From Gemmatimonadales bacterium UBA7835 (lineage in GTDB: Bacteria > Gemmatimonadota > Gemmatimonadetes > Longimicrobiales > Gaopeijiaceae), in assembly GCA_002500925.1 (NCBI GenBank), contig DLTN01000058.1, positions 1 through 20,752 of the forward strand: 20,752 nt of DNA. Direction: 5' to 3'. The notes under the pieces are model-generated. The model did no database searches. It saw nothing but the letters and a program-made list of their open reading frames with translations, and had not been told where the DNA came from. Position 1 is the first letter of the stretch. Every line of letters begins with the position of its first letter. The position numbers were made by a program, and so were the translations under genes. Of this stretch, positions 8,801 to 15,839 are shown one piece after another.

Positions 8801-9004
8801 AGTCGGAACGACAATAGCCTCCTCAACCTCGATTGGGGATGCTCCAGGATAAGCGACCGAGATGTTGATCAATTCAGGAGAGAACTCCGGAAATACCTGC
8901 TTGCGGAGAGAGATGGCACCAAACGAACCGGCGACCAGGATGAATACCATCAGGAGATTTGCGGTAACCCTGTTGCGAATCATCCATCTTATCGCGCCGT
9001 TCAT
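5804..9004 (-). CDS. RND efflux pump, inner-membrane subunit (HAE-1-like)
   Basis: The protein has 1066 residues, the normal size for an AcrB/MdtB-type pump. Both halves show the RND pattern: an N-terminal helix at about 10-32, a large periplasmic loop, a block of helices at about 335-480, a second loop and a block at about 885-1040. The proton-relay motif GIVVDDAIV lies at 393-401 in TM4, and GVVVNDTLV at 945-953 is its counterpart in the second half. It should export organic substrates by proton antiport, with the adaptor and outer-membrane protein encoded upstream. The ATG at 9004 overlaps the adaptor stop (ATGA). The second periplasmic loop contains an unusual Gly8 run (618-625) followed by a Ser5 run (634-638). 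The substrate cannot be predicted. Confidence 0.95.
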   Translation of the reverse strand: MNGAIRWMIRNRVTANLLMVFILVAGSFGAISLRKQVFPEFSPELINISVAYPGASPIEVEEAIVVPTEAALESIDEVEEVNATASQSLAVVTAELRSGVDKQQVLDEVKSAIDRIRTFPVQIERPVVNLASPRSQVIQLVVSGNVGERALKVLAKEARDDLIALGAISDVQISGTRDYELSIEVSSDVLDAYGFSLSQLATIVRRESLELSGGEIETRDGRVLLRTQGRNQTAEDFRDIVVLAEANGTEVLLSDIATVTDGFANSDLAATFNGQRAVVVTAYRVGEESVLDVAEAVHTYVANFSARLPKGVTASVWQDQSIVLDGRLKLLIKNGILGLTLVLIALTLFLDLKLAAWTAIGIGISFIGAFALLAPLGVTMNTISLFGFILALGIVVDDAIVMGENIFAEREKGRSPLEAAEVGAIRIARPVVFAVLTTVVAFAPLLFIEGTLGRLLIDLPLVVITVLLLSLVEALFILPMHLSHDDPSSRTSNRFLVRINETRAQVDIILQKFISGPLTRGVRFSIFNPGVIMSGALASILICFGLIGGGRLPFSFLPSIQGETVVANLQMPPGTSVERTLEVIQKIEASVLRAGDRMAMDLPSDHPSPIQNLYSVVGGGGGGGGPGQTDTPRSSSSSRASLTVELPNPEVSAFTPLEFETAWRAELPELSGVRSFAITSDFFRVAEAIQVQLASADEQALKAASADVATELAQFSGVFDILTDDDRGEQEFQIDLRPDARTLSITLEDLANQVRGAFFGAEVQRLQRDGEEMPVYIRLPESERDAVADLLVFRVSTPGGARAPLDQVATISLGSTPTSITRREGERIVSVTADADESVVTTDEVNRQLERVVLPMLSERHPGVSFGLSGERAEQDDTFASLGRGFMLALLGIFALLAIPLNSYIQPLVIMSAIPFGIIGALIGHAIIGVPVGLFSLFGIIGLTGVVVNDTLVFMDFVNAEKARGLVLEDALLNAARQRFRPIFLTSLTTFLGISPLIFERSIQAQFLAPTAVSLGFGILFATLLIMVVVPALAVTEDRIVRWFKRRRTMAVEGAAAAEVFSSAGT
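7131..7154. repeat. Two perfect tandem copies of a 12-base unit inside the RND gene
   Basis: The plus strand reads the unit ccaccacctccg twice in tandem. On the coding (minus) strand it encodes the Gly8 run of the pump. Tandem repeats of this kind can gain or lose units in frame by slippage, changing the loop length by four glycines. Confidence 0.85.
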
Positions 9005-10284
9005 AAACCGCCTCTGCGCGCGGCCCCAGTGCTGGCAGCCCCTGTGTTGTGAGTGACGGTTGTCGTTTCGCTATTCTCGGCCTCGGTATCGGTTTCATTG
9101 GAATCAGCGATGCGGATTCTCATCCCCTCTGTCATTACGGCCAAGTCACTAACAATGACTTTCGTTGTGTCGCCCATGTCGGCGATTAAGAACACGGTGT
9201 CCTGTATCTCTTGGATTACCTCTACCGGCAATGACACGAGGGTGCCCTGGGTCGTGGCCGCCCAAACCGAAGGACCGTCACGGAGAGCTGTCCTAGGGAT
9301 GGCGTAGTATGCCTCGACGGCTCGACCGGCGATGCGAGATCGAGCGTATGACCCTACTAGCAACGGAGGTCGTATAGCGGATGCTGCGAATGGGTCAGGT
9401 ACACGGATGACGATCTGGACTGTCCGTGTAGCTTCGTCGAGTGCTCCTGAAGCGCGTTCCACGAAGCCGTTCCACTCGTGCCACGAACCTCCGAATTCTG
9501 AGCGCACAACCGCCGGTATTCGTCCGGCTCCGTCTTCGGCCCAGAGACCATCGATGAGTGCTGCCTGCCTAGTGCTCAGTGAAATATCGACCTCTACCGC
9601 TTCTGTGCCGTAAATGTCAGCTATCGCCTGCCCCGGTGAGATGAATTGGCCGATGTCAACTGACTCCGATCGGACGCGGCCCGAGAAAGGCGCGAGTACG
9701 GCCGTGCGCTCAAGGTTCAATTCTGCGTCTGCCAATTGGGCTTCAGCTCTGTAAAGGGAAGCCTCCGCGGCCTCGTACTGAGGCTGCTGGCGTGCGAGCT
9801 GCGCGGCTAGGCTCGTGTCTGGCGGGGCGTCAGAGCCAAGCCTCTGTCGCAGTAGCTCGTATTCGCGTTGTGCGATCAATTGGTTCTGGGCTGCGATTGC
9901 TACGTCTACCCTGCGCTGTTCGACTTCTGCTTGGGCAACGGATACAGCGTTTCGGTAGCTCTGGTCATCCAGCTTGAAGAGGGTGTCTTTTGCAGAGAAA
10001 ACTCCACCTCGAACAAGTTTTGGGGATACGCTGACGACACGACCTCCGACCTCGGCTGACAGGGTGATTTCGGCAGCAGGCCGGACGGTGCCTGTGCCCT
10101 CGACTACGAGTGGCGTGGACCGTGGCGTCATCACTGTCGCGGTAACTAAAGGAGCGAGCCTGGGGGTGGTTATACGCTCCGGGGCTGGGCGGCTAAGAAG
10201 CAACGCGCTCGCAATCAAGGCCCCTATCAAAAGTATGGCGGCCTGAAGAGTGAGCCGGCGTCGGGTCGGGGGCCTGGGGATCAT
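9001..10284 (-). CDS. RND efflux periplasmic adaptor (HlyD/MFP family)
   Basis: The protein has 427 residues. It has an N-terminal basic stretch and membrane anchor (about 8-30), a barrel-sandwich/lipoyl half near 70-107 (GTGTVRPAAEITLSAEVGG), a helical hairpin at about 108-190 rich in Ala, Gln and Glu, the second lipoyl half with TAVLAPFSGRV (194-204) and a beta-barrel region. The acidic, Thr-rich C-terminus (about 400-427) is low complexity. The protein bridges the inner-membrane pump and the outer-membrane channel. The ATG at 10284 was chosen because it gives an ATGA overlap with the upstream gene; an in-frame start at 10332 would overlap that gene by 52 bases. The downstream pump gene is coupled in the same way. 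Confidence 0.92.
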   Translation of the reverse strand: MIPRPPTRRRLTLQAAILLIGALIASALLLSRPAPERITTPRLAPLVTATVMTPRSTPLVVEGTGTVRPAAEITLSAEVGGRVVSVSPKLVRGGVFSAKDTLFKLDDQSYRNAVSVAQAEVEQRRVDVAIAAQNQLIAQREYELLRQRLGSDAPPDTSLAAQLARQQPQYEAAEASLYRAEAQLADAELNLERTAVLAPFSGRVRSESVDIGQFISPGQAIADIYGTEAVEVDISLSTRQAALIDGLWAEDGAGRIPAVVRSEFGGSWHEWNGFVERASGALDEATRTVQIVIRVPDPFAASAIRPPLLVGSYARSRIAGRAVEAYYAIPRTALRDGPSVWAATTQGTLVSLPVEVIQEIQDTVFLIADMGDTTKVIVSDLAVMTEGMRIRIADSNETDTEAENSETTTVTHNTGAASTGAARRGGL

Positions 10285-11819
10285 CGCTGCCTTTGTTCGG
10301 AGTCGTTTGCATTGGTCGACTCGGAGACCCAAGTACCACCTAGGGTTCGGTGCACTTGCAGTCTGGCGGTCGCTAGTTCTCGCTCTGCGGAGGACTGTGT
10401 GTCCTTTACATTGAGCAGTGTTCTGAGAGCGTCGAGATAGCCGACGTAATCACCGACGCCTTGTTCGACACGGAGGCGCGCGGCGGCTGCGGAGGCTTCA
10501 GCGGCCCTCAATTGTTCATCAACTACTGAGTTGCGGCTTCGCTGGGCGTCGAATCCTGCGATTGCTGCGTCTACTTCTTGGAATGCCGTTAGAACAGACT
10601 GAGCGTATCGGGCCGCTTCTTGCGCGTAGCGAGCCTCTGCCGCTTCCTGGTCGGCCTTGAGCCGGCCGCCCAAAAAGATCGGAGCTGTTAGTGAGGCTAC
10701 GAAGTTTGTGAACCATTGATCCGCTCGGATAATATCGGTGAGCTCCGCGCTTTGTGTTCCGGTAGAGCCCGTCAGGTTGATTGACGGGAGTCGGGCTGCT
10801 TTTCGCTCACCCACTCTCTGTCGGGCCGCTTCGAGCCTGAATGCGGCTGCCGCCAGGTCGGGTCGCCTCGATAGTATTCTGGCTGGGATTCCTGAAGGGA
10901 TTGCTTTGAGGTTTATTGTCGGGATTCCTAACCCTGTCAGCATAGGCTCTACTTCATGCGGGTAGCGCCCAAGGAGCACGGCTAGGCGGCCTCGAGCTGA
11001 AACAATCTGGCTTCCGAGAAGAGGAAGGCCGGATCGCGTTGCGTTGAGGTCTTGCTGGATTTGGTAAAGCTCAATCGAAGATACGACACCTCTCTGATAA
11101 CGGTCTTCCGTCAGCGTCAGTCTCTCTGTTAGAAGATCGATGACTTCGGTCAGAATCACCTCTCGAGTGACAAGGTCTCGGAGCTCGAAATATCCCGAAA
11201 TCGTCTCGGCTGCGACTGTGATCGCCACGGTCTGAGCGTCAGCGCCGACGGCGAGGTAGTCCGCGTAAGCTGCTCGGCGGCCACTGCTCAGTGCCCCCCA
11301 GAAGTCTAGTTCGTATGCGGTGCCTAGGCTTACGCCGAATGTGGAGAAGGTGAAGCGGTCCGGTCGCTCAGGGAGAGTCGGGTCGCTTCCCTCTTCGTTC
11401 GAGCCACCAAAAATCGCACCGAACTGACCCGCATTCGCAGGCTGGCTGAAACGAGATGCGTCCGTTCCTGCTGTAAGAGAAGGGAGCAGAGATGACCTGG
11501 CGATACGATACTGGGCTCGGACTTCTTCGATTCGAGAAGTGGCTTCTTGGATATCTAAGTTCGATTCCAGAGCAGCTACCACGAGAGCGTCTAATGTCTG
11601 GTCCTCGAACGCTTCCCACCAAGACAGGCTCACAGAGGAGTCTTGGATTAGTGCGCTGTCAGCCCCTGTATAGCCTTTCGGCATACGGTCGACTACTGAA
11701 AGTGGGACAGGAGGGGGCGCAAGGGAGCACGCGGCCGAGACGGCGACGGCGATGGCGCTCGTCGCTTTCAGCCGTCTCGCGCTTCCGATGGGCGTATCCA
11801 TAGGGGTCCAGGTTGGCAT
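10281..11819 (-). CDS. Outer-membrane efflux lipoprotein (TolC/NodT/OprM family)
   Basis: The protein has 512 residues, typical of NodT-type outer-membrane factors. The N-terminal signal ends in VSAAC (Cys31), a plausible though non-ideal lipobox. The OMF pattern follows: WWEAFEDQTLDALVVAALESN near residue 67, AQYRIARSSLLPSLTAG, the repeat of the same fold with LSRRPDLAAAAFRLEAARQRVGERKAARLPSINLTGS, and a C-terminal YLDALRTLLNVKDTQ segment. The protein forms the trimeric exit duct of the RND system. It is the first gene of the operon. A GAAG element lies about eight bases before the ATG at 11819, and a second in-frame ATG at 11801 lacks a ribosome site, so I kept the longer form. Confidence 0.92.
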   Translation of the reverse strand: MPTWTPMDTPIGSARRLKATSAIAVAVSAACSLAPPPVPLSVVDRMPKGYTGADSALIQDSSVSLSWWEAFEDQTLDALVVAALESNLDIQEATSRIEEVRAQYRIARSSLLPSLTAGTDASRFSQPANAGQFGAIFGGSNEEGSDPTLPERPDRFTFSTFGVSLGTAYELDFWGALSSGRRAAYADYLAVGADAQTVAITVAAETISGYFELRDLVTREVILTEVIDLLTERLTLTEDRYQRGVVSSIELYQIQQDLNATRSGLPLLGSQIVSARGRLAVLLGRYPHEVEPMLTGLGIPTINLKAIPSGIPARILSRRPDLAAAAFRLEAARQRVGERKAARLPSINLTGSTGTQSAELTDIIRADQWFTNFVASLTAPIFLGGRLKADQEAAEARYAQEAARYAQSVLTAFQEVDAAIAGFDAQRSRNSVVDEQLRAAEASAAAARLRVEQGVGDYVGYLDALRTLLNVKDTQSSAERELATARLQVHRTLGGTWVSESTNANDSEQRQR

Positions 11820-11846
11820 GCAGAGTTCTTCAGCGTACGCATAAAA

Positions 11847-11863
11847 CTTAGGCAGAACCTAAG
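11847..11863. promoter_or_regulatory. 17-base inverted repeat upstream of the efflux operon
   Basis: The plus strand reads cttaggcagaacctaag: perfect six-base arms CTTAGG/CCTAAG around a five-base spacer, 28 bases before the outer-membrane factor gene. On the minus strand it is followed by TTTTAT. It could be an operator for the efflux operon or a weak intrinsic terminator for the epimerase gene, which ends 63 bases upstream. The arms contain the TTAGG/CCTAA half-sites of DtxR-type boxes, but the spacer is one base too long. No convincing -35/-10 pair was identified. Confidence 0.5.
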
Positions 11864-11925
11864 GTGCCATGTAACCGAGAGGTGGAGCTTGTGTTCAGCT
11901 CATCTCGAGACCTGGATACACTTGA

Positions 11926-13092
11926 TCAGTCGTTTTGGGCGTGCCATGCGGATAAGACCTCAGTTTCTCGATCGGCGGAAAGACCGGAGCGGAAGTTCTG
12001 CTGTCTCTCTGCTGGTCTCGAGTAATGGTACTCGAGGGTGGCGGTTGCTGTGTCTGCTAGAGAGCGGAAAGTGAGCCCGGCCTCTACTTCAGGAGTGAGG
12101 TCAAACCGCGCAAAACCCTGACTCCCGTCCACAGGTGGGCGCCACACGGGCATTTCTTGGTAGGGGCGCACGCCGTGCCTTGCCAGAAACTCTCGTGGCA
12201 CCCAAGTGAAAGAGGTTTCGGTCGTTGTGACAGCTCGGATGCCGTAGAGCAGTTCCGCCAAGGGGCGCGGTGTCCGTGGTCCGACGCAGTTGAACTCACC
12301 CAGGGTGGCATCCTCAGCCAGCTTAACCGTAAAGTCAGTAAAGTCACGCACGTCAATGATCTGAATCGGGTCAGTCCCGTCTCCCGGTGCCAGTACTTCG
12401 CCACCTCGATCTATCCGGACAGGCCAGTATGTAAAGCGATCTGTTTCATCACCTGGCCCGATGATCAGGCCTGGTCTAAGAATTGTGGTGCGGCCCGGCA
12501 TAATTCTTTGCGCGATGCGCTCCATTTCGGCTTTGCCTAGACCGTAAGGGAGTCGATCCTGATCGTCTGGAACCCCGGCGGTTTCGAAGGTCCATGTCGG
12601 TGCATCTGCAGTCATGGGGACACGACTTACGTCGGAGTATGCTGACCGTGAAGACACGAATATGAACTGATCAACCGAGTCTTTGAGTGCCTCTGCGGCC
12701 GTCTCGATCCATTGACGGTTGTTGGTTGCGTTGTCGATGACTACATCCCAACGCCGACCCTTGAGGGATTCATAATCTCCATTTCGGTCCCCTCTCAGGG
12801 TCTCAAGGTAGGGAAACATGTTTCGGCCCGACCCGCGGTTGAACAGGGTCACGCTGTGCCCACGATCCAGGGCCGAGCGGACCTGGAAGGGTCCGATGAA
12901 TCCGGTCCCGCCGAGGATCAGGATGTCCAAGCTCCTGGGAGAGTTCTGGATGATCCGCGCACCCCATTGGTCTGCTGGGCGGATTGGGTCATGATCAGCA
13001 GGTGAGGCTGAAACCTCTTCGGCTCCCATAGTATTGGCGGCGAGTGCGCCACCAGCGGAAATTTTGAGGAAGTCCTTGCGAGTCGGGCTCAT
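11926..13092 (-). CDS. NAD(P)-dependent epimerase/dehydratase-like protein with Tat-like signal
   Basis: The protein has 388 residues. A Tat-like leader, TRKDFLKISAGG (residues 4-15), precedes an Ala-rich hydrophobic stretch. The Rossmann nucleotide motif GGTGFIG lies at 61-67, and a catalytic-type YGLGK (YxxxK, Tyr183/Lys187) follows SSRSAY (147-152). The fold is an extended SDR, close to NAD-dependent epimerases and plant CSP41-like proteins. The leader has Arg-Lys instead of Arg-Arg, so export is likely but not certain. AAAGGA at 13098-13103 is a good ribosome site for the ATG at 13092. The gene follows the Tat-tagged aminotransferase gene but is separated from it by a strong hairpin, so the two may not share all transcripts. 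The substrate is unknown, perhaps a sugar nucleotide or other carbonyl compound. Confidence 0.85.
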   Translation of the reverse strand: MSPTRKDFLKISAGGALAANTMGAEEVSASPADHDPIRPADQWGARIIQNSPRSLDILILGGTGFIGPFQVRSALDRGHSVTLFNRGSGRNMFPYLETLRGDRNGDYESLKGRRWDVVIDNATNNRQWIETAAEALKDSVDQFIFVSSRSAYSDVSRVPMTADAPTWTFETAGVPDDQDRLPYGLGKAEMERIAQRIMPGRTTILRPGLIIGPGDETDRFTYWPVRIDRGGEVLAPGDGTDPIQIIDVRDFTDFTVKLAEDATLGEFNCVGPRTPRPLAELLYGIRAVTTTETSFTWVPREFLARHGVRPYQEMPVWRPPVDGSQGFARFDLTPEVEAGLTFRSLADTATATLEYHYSRPAERQQNFRSGLSADRETEVLSAWHAQND

Positions 13093-13198
13093 GAAAATCC
13101 TTTGAGGGAGGAGGTGGCTGTGCTAGCGAGGGCTTGGGCTGGCCACCCTACTTCTGGGGTTTGTGTATGTCTCGAAGAGACTAGCGTTGATTTGGTGT

Positions 13199-13233
13199 TG
13201 GAGGAGAGGCGGGTTATTACCGCCTCTCCTCCA
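13199..13233 (-). terminator. Strong hairpin after the aminotransferase gene
   Basis: A 13-base perfect stem (GGAGGAGAGGCGG at 13200-13212 with CCGCCTCTCCTCC at 13220-13232) is extended by one T-A pair and has a seven-base loop. It starts five bases after the aminotransferase stop codon. No T-run follows it on either strand, so it may be a terminator of the U-tract-independent kind, a transcript-stabilising structure, or a processing site between the two genes. Confidence 0.6.
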
Positions 13234-13238
13234 CAGGC

Positions 13239-14450
13239 TCAATCCCCGGCACCAGCCGACATAGTCTTCATAACGTCTTCAAAGGCGTTCATAAAACGAC
13301 CCATCTCGTCTTCGGTGCCGATCGATACCCTCAGATAATCGAGCATTGGAGGGAAGTCACGACCAACGGCGACGCCACGCTGACGGAATGCCTGACGGAT
13401 CGGGGCGACTGTCTGACGCAGGTTGACCATAAAGAAATTGGTCTGGGATGGAATACACTCGTATCCTAGGCCCTCAAGGTCCGAGATCGTTTGTTCGCGC
13501 AAGCGCTTATTGTGGACGAGCATGCGGTCAGCGGCCGGCTGGTCTTCCATAGACGCGACAGCTCCCCAGCGAGCTAGAGCGTTAACGCTTCCGGTACTAT
13601 ACGGCCGCATTTCTTGAATCATGTCAGGGGGCGCTATGGCGAAGCCTATTCGCATCGCGGCCATTCCATAAATTTTCGAGAAAGTTCGAGCGATCACGAC
13701 GCGACGCCCTTCTCGGACGTACTTGAGCGACTCTTCGTAGGCGGGGTCTTCAACAAAGTGATGATATGCTTCATCAATCAGTACCGGGATATCTTCCGGG
13801 ATGTTGTCTAGAAGGTAGGAGATCTCATCTGCCGTCACGGTCACGCCGGTGGGGTTGTTCGGGTTGCACAGGTAGACGAATCCTACGTCGCGCGCATTCC
13901 TGTTCGTTACATCGACCATCCGCTCGATGTTTTGCCTATAGTCTGCTTCAAGAGGGAGAAGCAGTGTTTCTGCATCGATTCCCGTTGCGTGGGAGTAGAC
14001 AGAGCCATACGAGGGTTCGACCCCTACGACTTTTTTGTCATGGGCCAGCCAAGTAAGACCGACTACATCCAGGATCTCACCGGACCCAGCACCCATCAGG
14101 GTGTGATCTCTTGGCACGTCGTGAGCGTCGGCGATGCGTCGTTGGACGTCGTTGTCAGGATAGCCGTACCGCATCGAGTACTTGAAGGCATAAGTCATCG
14201 CCTCAAGCGCCTTTTCGGACGGTCCGAACGGGTTCTCATTCGACGAGAGGTGTGCTAAGGCATCGTACTCGTCGACCCGGGATTGAAGCGTTCGATGCAT
14301 TGGCGCTCCACCGGGTAGGTAGCGGATCCCACGATCTGCTGCCCTGCGAACGCGTGCTTCGGCCACTTGGGGTGTGATACCCACTGTACCTAGTGCAGCA
14401 GCGGCGGTGACTCCACCTATAAAGTGCCTGCGTGATACATGACTACTCAT
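13239..14450 (-). CDS. Tat-exported PLP aminotransferase, HisC-like (class I/II)
   Basis: The protein has 403 residues. The N-terminus has a canonical Tat motif SRRHFIGG (6-13) and an Ala/Gly-rich hydrophobic segment ending near PQVAEA. The catalytic domain is a fold-type I aminotransferase close to histidinol-phosphate aminotransferase. It has SSNENPFGP (69-77), CNPNNPTG (195-202), Asp226 in LIDEAYHHF, the PLP-binding Lys259 in RTFSKIYG, Arg267 in MRIGF and the carboxylate-binding Arg374 in YLRVSIGT. All key residues are present, so it should be active. The Tat signal implies export of the folded, PLP-loaded enzyme, so a housekeeping histidine role is unlikely; no his gene is nearby. AGGAGG lies nine bases before the ATG. 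The true substrate is unknown. Confidence 0.92.
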   Translation of the reverse strand: MSSHVSRRHFIGGVTAAAALGTVGITPQVAEARVRRAADRGIRYLPGGAPMHRTLQSRVDEYDALAHLSSNENPFGPSEKALEAMTYAFKYSMRYGYPDNDVQRRIADAHDVPRDHTLMGAGSGEILDVVGLTWLAHDKKVVGVEPSYGSVYSHATGIDAETLLLPLEADYRQNIERMVDVTNRNARDVGFVYLCNPNNPTGVTVTADEISYLLDNIPEDIPVLIDEAYHHFVEDPAYEESLKYVREGRRVVIARTFSKIYGMAAMRIGFAIAPPDMIQEMRPYSTGSVNALARWGAVASMEDQPAADRMLVHNKRLREQTISDLEGLGYECIPSQTNFFMVNLRQTVAPIRQAFRQRGVAVGRDFPPMLDYLRVSIGTEDEMGRFMNAFEDVMKTMSAGAGD

Positions 14451-14634
14451 TATGCTTACCCTCCTGACTGTCTCAGGCCCGACGGCTCGGGTCCCGACTT
14501 CTCAGAATCCGGCGTCGGCGCCGGTTACGCAACCAGGGGCACGTGACTCGTCCTCAGTAGATCGAGCTGAGAAGCCCTTCTTTTTGATGCCAATCTTTGG
14601 CTGATCTTGTTGGGCTTAGACTCAAGCTAGCACC
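14451..14634 (-). promoter_or_regulatory. Leader region of the aminotransferase gene with a strong ribosome site and several small inverted repeats
   Basis: On the minus strand AGGAGGG (14459-14465) sits before the ATG at 14450. Upstream are short perfect inverted repeats: CCTGA/TCAGG (14463-14477, overlapping the ribosome site), CCCGA/TCGGG (14478-14491), CCGGCG/CGCCGG (14509-14524) and CTCAG/CTGAG (14553-14571). Together they could fold into a structured leader, but I cannot match them to a known riboswitch. No convincing promoter hexamers were found. Confidence 0.4.
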
Positions 14635-14652
14635 AAAAAGCACCCGCTTTTT
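14635..14652 (-). terminator. Probable A/T-stem terminator after the DsrE gene
   Basis: The plus strand has AAAAAGC, a four-base loop (accc) and GCTTTTT, beginning six bases beyond the DsrE stop codon. Read on the minus strand the hairpin ends in a T-run, as expected of an intrinsic terminator. The symmetric A and T runs would let it work in either direction. The stem has only two G-C pairs, so efficiency may be modest. Confidence 0.55.
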
Positions 14653-14658
14653 TCTTCG

Positions 14659-15195
14659 TTACCAGAGAATAGCTTGATAACCGTCTTGTTGGAGGACGGT
14701 CATGGCGGTCATTGCACTTAGAGCGAGCTGAACACCGGGTAGTAACTGGTGTGCGGAGATGTCTCGGGATCCTGCTGTCTGCCCGCAAAGAATGATTTGC
14801 CCTCCCCCAGCTATGATTTCTGCGATCAGCTCCTTGTTCGGATTGTCGACACCGTGTCTGGTTCGGTAATGCTCGTCCGTGAGTAATTCGAGTGAAGCAG
14901 CACCATGCACCACTCCCGCTACTCGAACATTCTCACGCGGCACCCCCGCGCGGGCGTGCATGTTAAGATACCTCGCCATGGTGTTAAGGCTCCGGTTCTG
15001 CTGGTCGGGATTCCCTGCTGGAGCTCTGAGTTCGAAGATCGCTTTATACTGGCGATCCATCGGAGTTTCAAATGTTGGATTTGCAACTGGAAACGTAGGT
15101 CCACCAGCGTTCACTATTGGACCTGTGGAGGACTGGCCATATGCGGAACCAGTTATGGCTGCGATTAATAAAAATGTGATTGAGCTGGTGCGCAT
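14659..15195 (-). CDS. Secreted DsrE/DsrF-family protein
   Basis: The protein has 178 residues: a clear signal peptide (1-20, LLIAAITGSAYGQ) and a mature domain of the DsrE fold. The fold shows as VRVAGVVHGAASLELL near 90-105 and the conserved IILCGQT with Cys137, the position used for sulfur binding in DsrE proteins. The protein should be periplasmic, unlike classical cytoplasmic DsrE. The ATG at 15195 was chosen over an upstream in-frame start because it begins directly at the signal peptide and lies four bases after the ZIP-like gene; the upstream extension has a Thr/Ser-rich, non-conserved look and overlaps that gene. A role in sulfur or metal handling with the multicopper oxidase operon is inferred, not shown. 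Confidence 0.82.
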   Translation of the reverse strand: MRTSSITFLLIAAITGSAYGQSSTGPIVNAGGPTFPVANPTFETPMDRQYKAIFELRAPAGNPDQQNRSLNTMARYLNMHARAGVPRENVRVAGVVHGAASLELLTDEHYRTRHGVDNPNKELIAEIIAGGGQIILCGQTAGSRDISAHQLLPGVQLALSAMTAMTVLQQDGYQAILW

Positions 15196-15199
15196 GTGA

Positions 15200-15829
15200 C
15201 TATCCGTGGTGACCGTGATGATTGTCTTTAGAGTGGTCGTGATCGTGTCTTCCTTGATGAAAGACAACGTGGATAAGTGATCCACTGACGAATGCCTGGT
15301 AGAGAGCAGGGCCATCCCCTTCTAGGCCGCTGAGGAATTCTGATCCGAGGCTGTATCCTGCGAGTGTCGCGAGTACCAGCAATCCTATTCCTGCCGCTGC
15401 CTTTTTCGTACCGAAGCGCGGGAAGATTAGCCACCAAATGACCAAACTCATTGGGATTCGATGTAGGATAATCGCGGCTACTAAGGGGGGATCTGGAGAG
15501 GTCGGGGTGAGTGCGGCGCCCTCTAGAAGAGCGTGTAATACCAGTCCCGAGAGCCCGGCCGCTATAGCGAGGTTATCAGTTTCGTCCGCTATACTCTGAA
15601 AGGCCCGCTCCACTAAAATGGGCAGAACCAACCCACCTGTAACAGCTAGGATCAGGAGGACGTTTTGTTCTTCCCACGCGTGCGGCAGAACCTGCCAGGC
15701 GACGAGCATTGGCACGGCTAAGTACACGAATTTGTCGAACGTCTCCACAGCCGATGGCCGATCGTGCAGCACGCGATACAGAACCGGGGCAAGGAGCGGC
15801 GCAAAAGCAACCGCGATGAGATATCCCAT
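15200..15829 (-). CDS. ZIP-like membrane metal transporter with His-rich tail
   Basis: The protein has 209 residues with six to seven hydrophobic segments. Two segments carry ZIP-type metal motifs: LHALLEGAAL (His99, Glu103, Gly104), resembling the HNxxDG of TM4, and ILHRIPMSL (His123, Pro126), resembling the HExP of TM5. The C-terminus (about 187-209) is a His-rich tail, HDHDHSKDNHHGHHG, likely to bind metal. ZIP proteins move Zn, Fe or Mn into the cytoplasm, but this one is short and divergent, so metal and direction are uncertain. The gene lies ten bases after the amidohydrolase gene (GGA before the ATG) and four bases before the DsrE gene, so it belongs to the multicopper oxidase operon. 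Confidence 0.72.
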   Translation of the reverse strand: MGYLIAVAFAPLLAPVLYRVLHDRPSAVETFDKFVYLAVPMLVAWQVLPHAWEEQNVLLILAVTGGLVLPILVERAFQSIADETDNLAIAAGLSGLVLHALLEGAALTPTSPDPPLVAAIILHRIPMSLVIWWLIFPRFGTKKAAAGIGLLVLATLAGYSLGSEFLSGLEGDGPALYQAFVSGSLIHVVFHQGRHDHDHSKDNHHGHHG

Positions 15830-15839
15830 TAGTCCGTTG

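Noticed and set aside
13169..13181. Short inverted repeat GTCTC/GAGAC upstream of the epimerase gene
   Set aside because: Five-base arms with a three-base loop are too common by chance to claim an operator or terminator.
15196..15315. Longer N-terminus for the DsrE gene product
   Set aside because: The extra 40 residues overlap the ZIP-like gene, place the signal peptide internally and are of low-complexity Thr/Ser type. The ATG at 15195 starts directly at a standard signal peptide.
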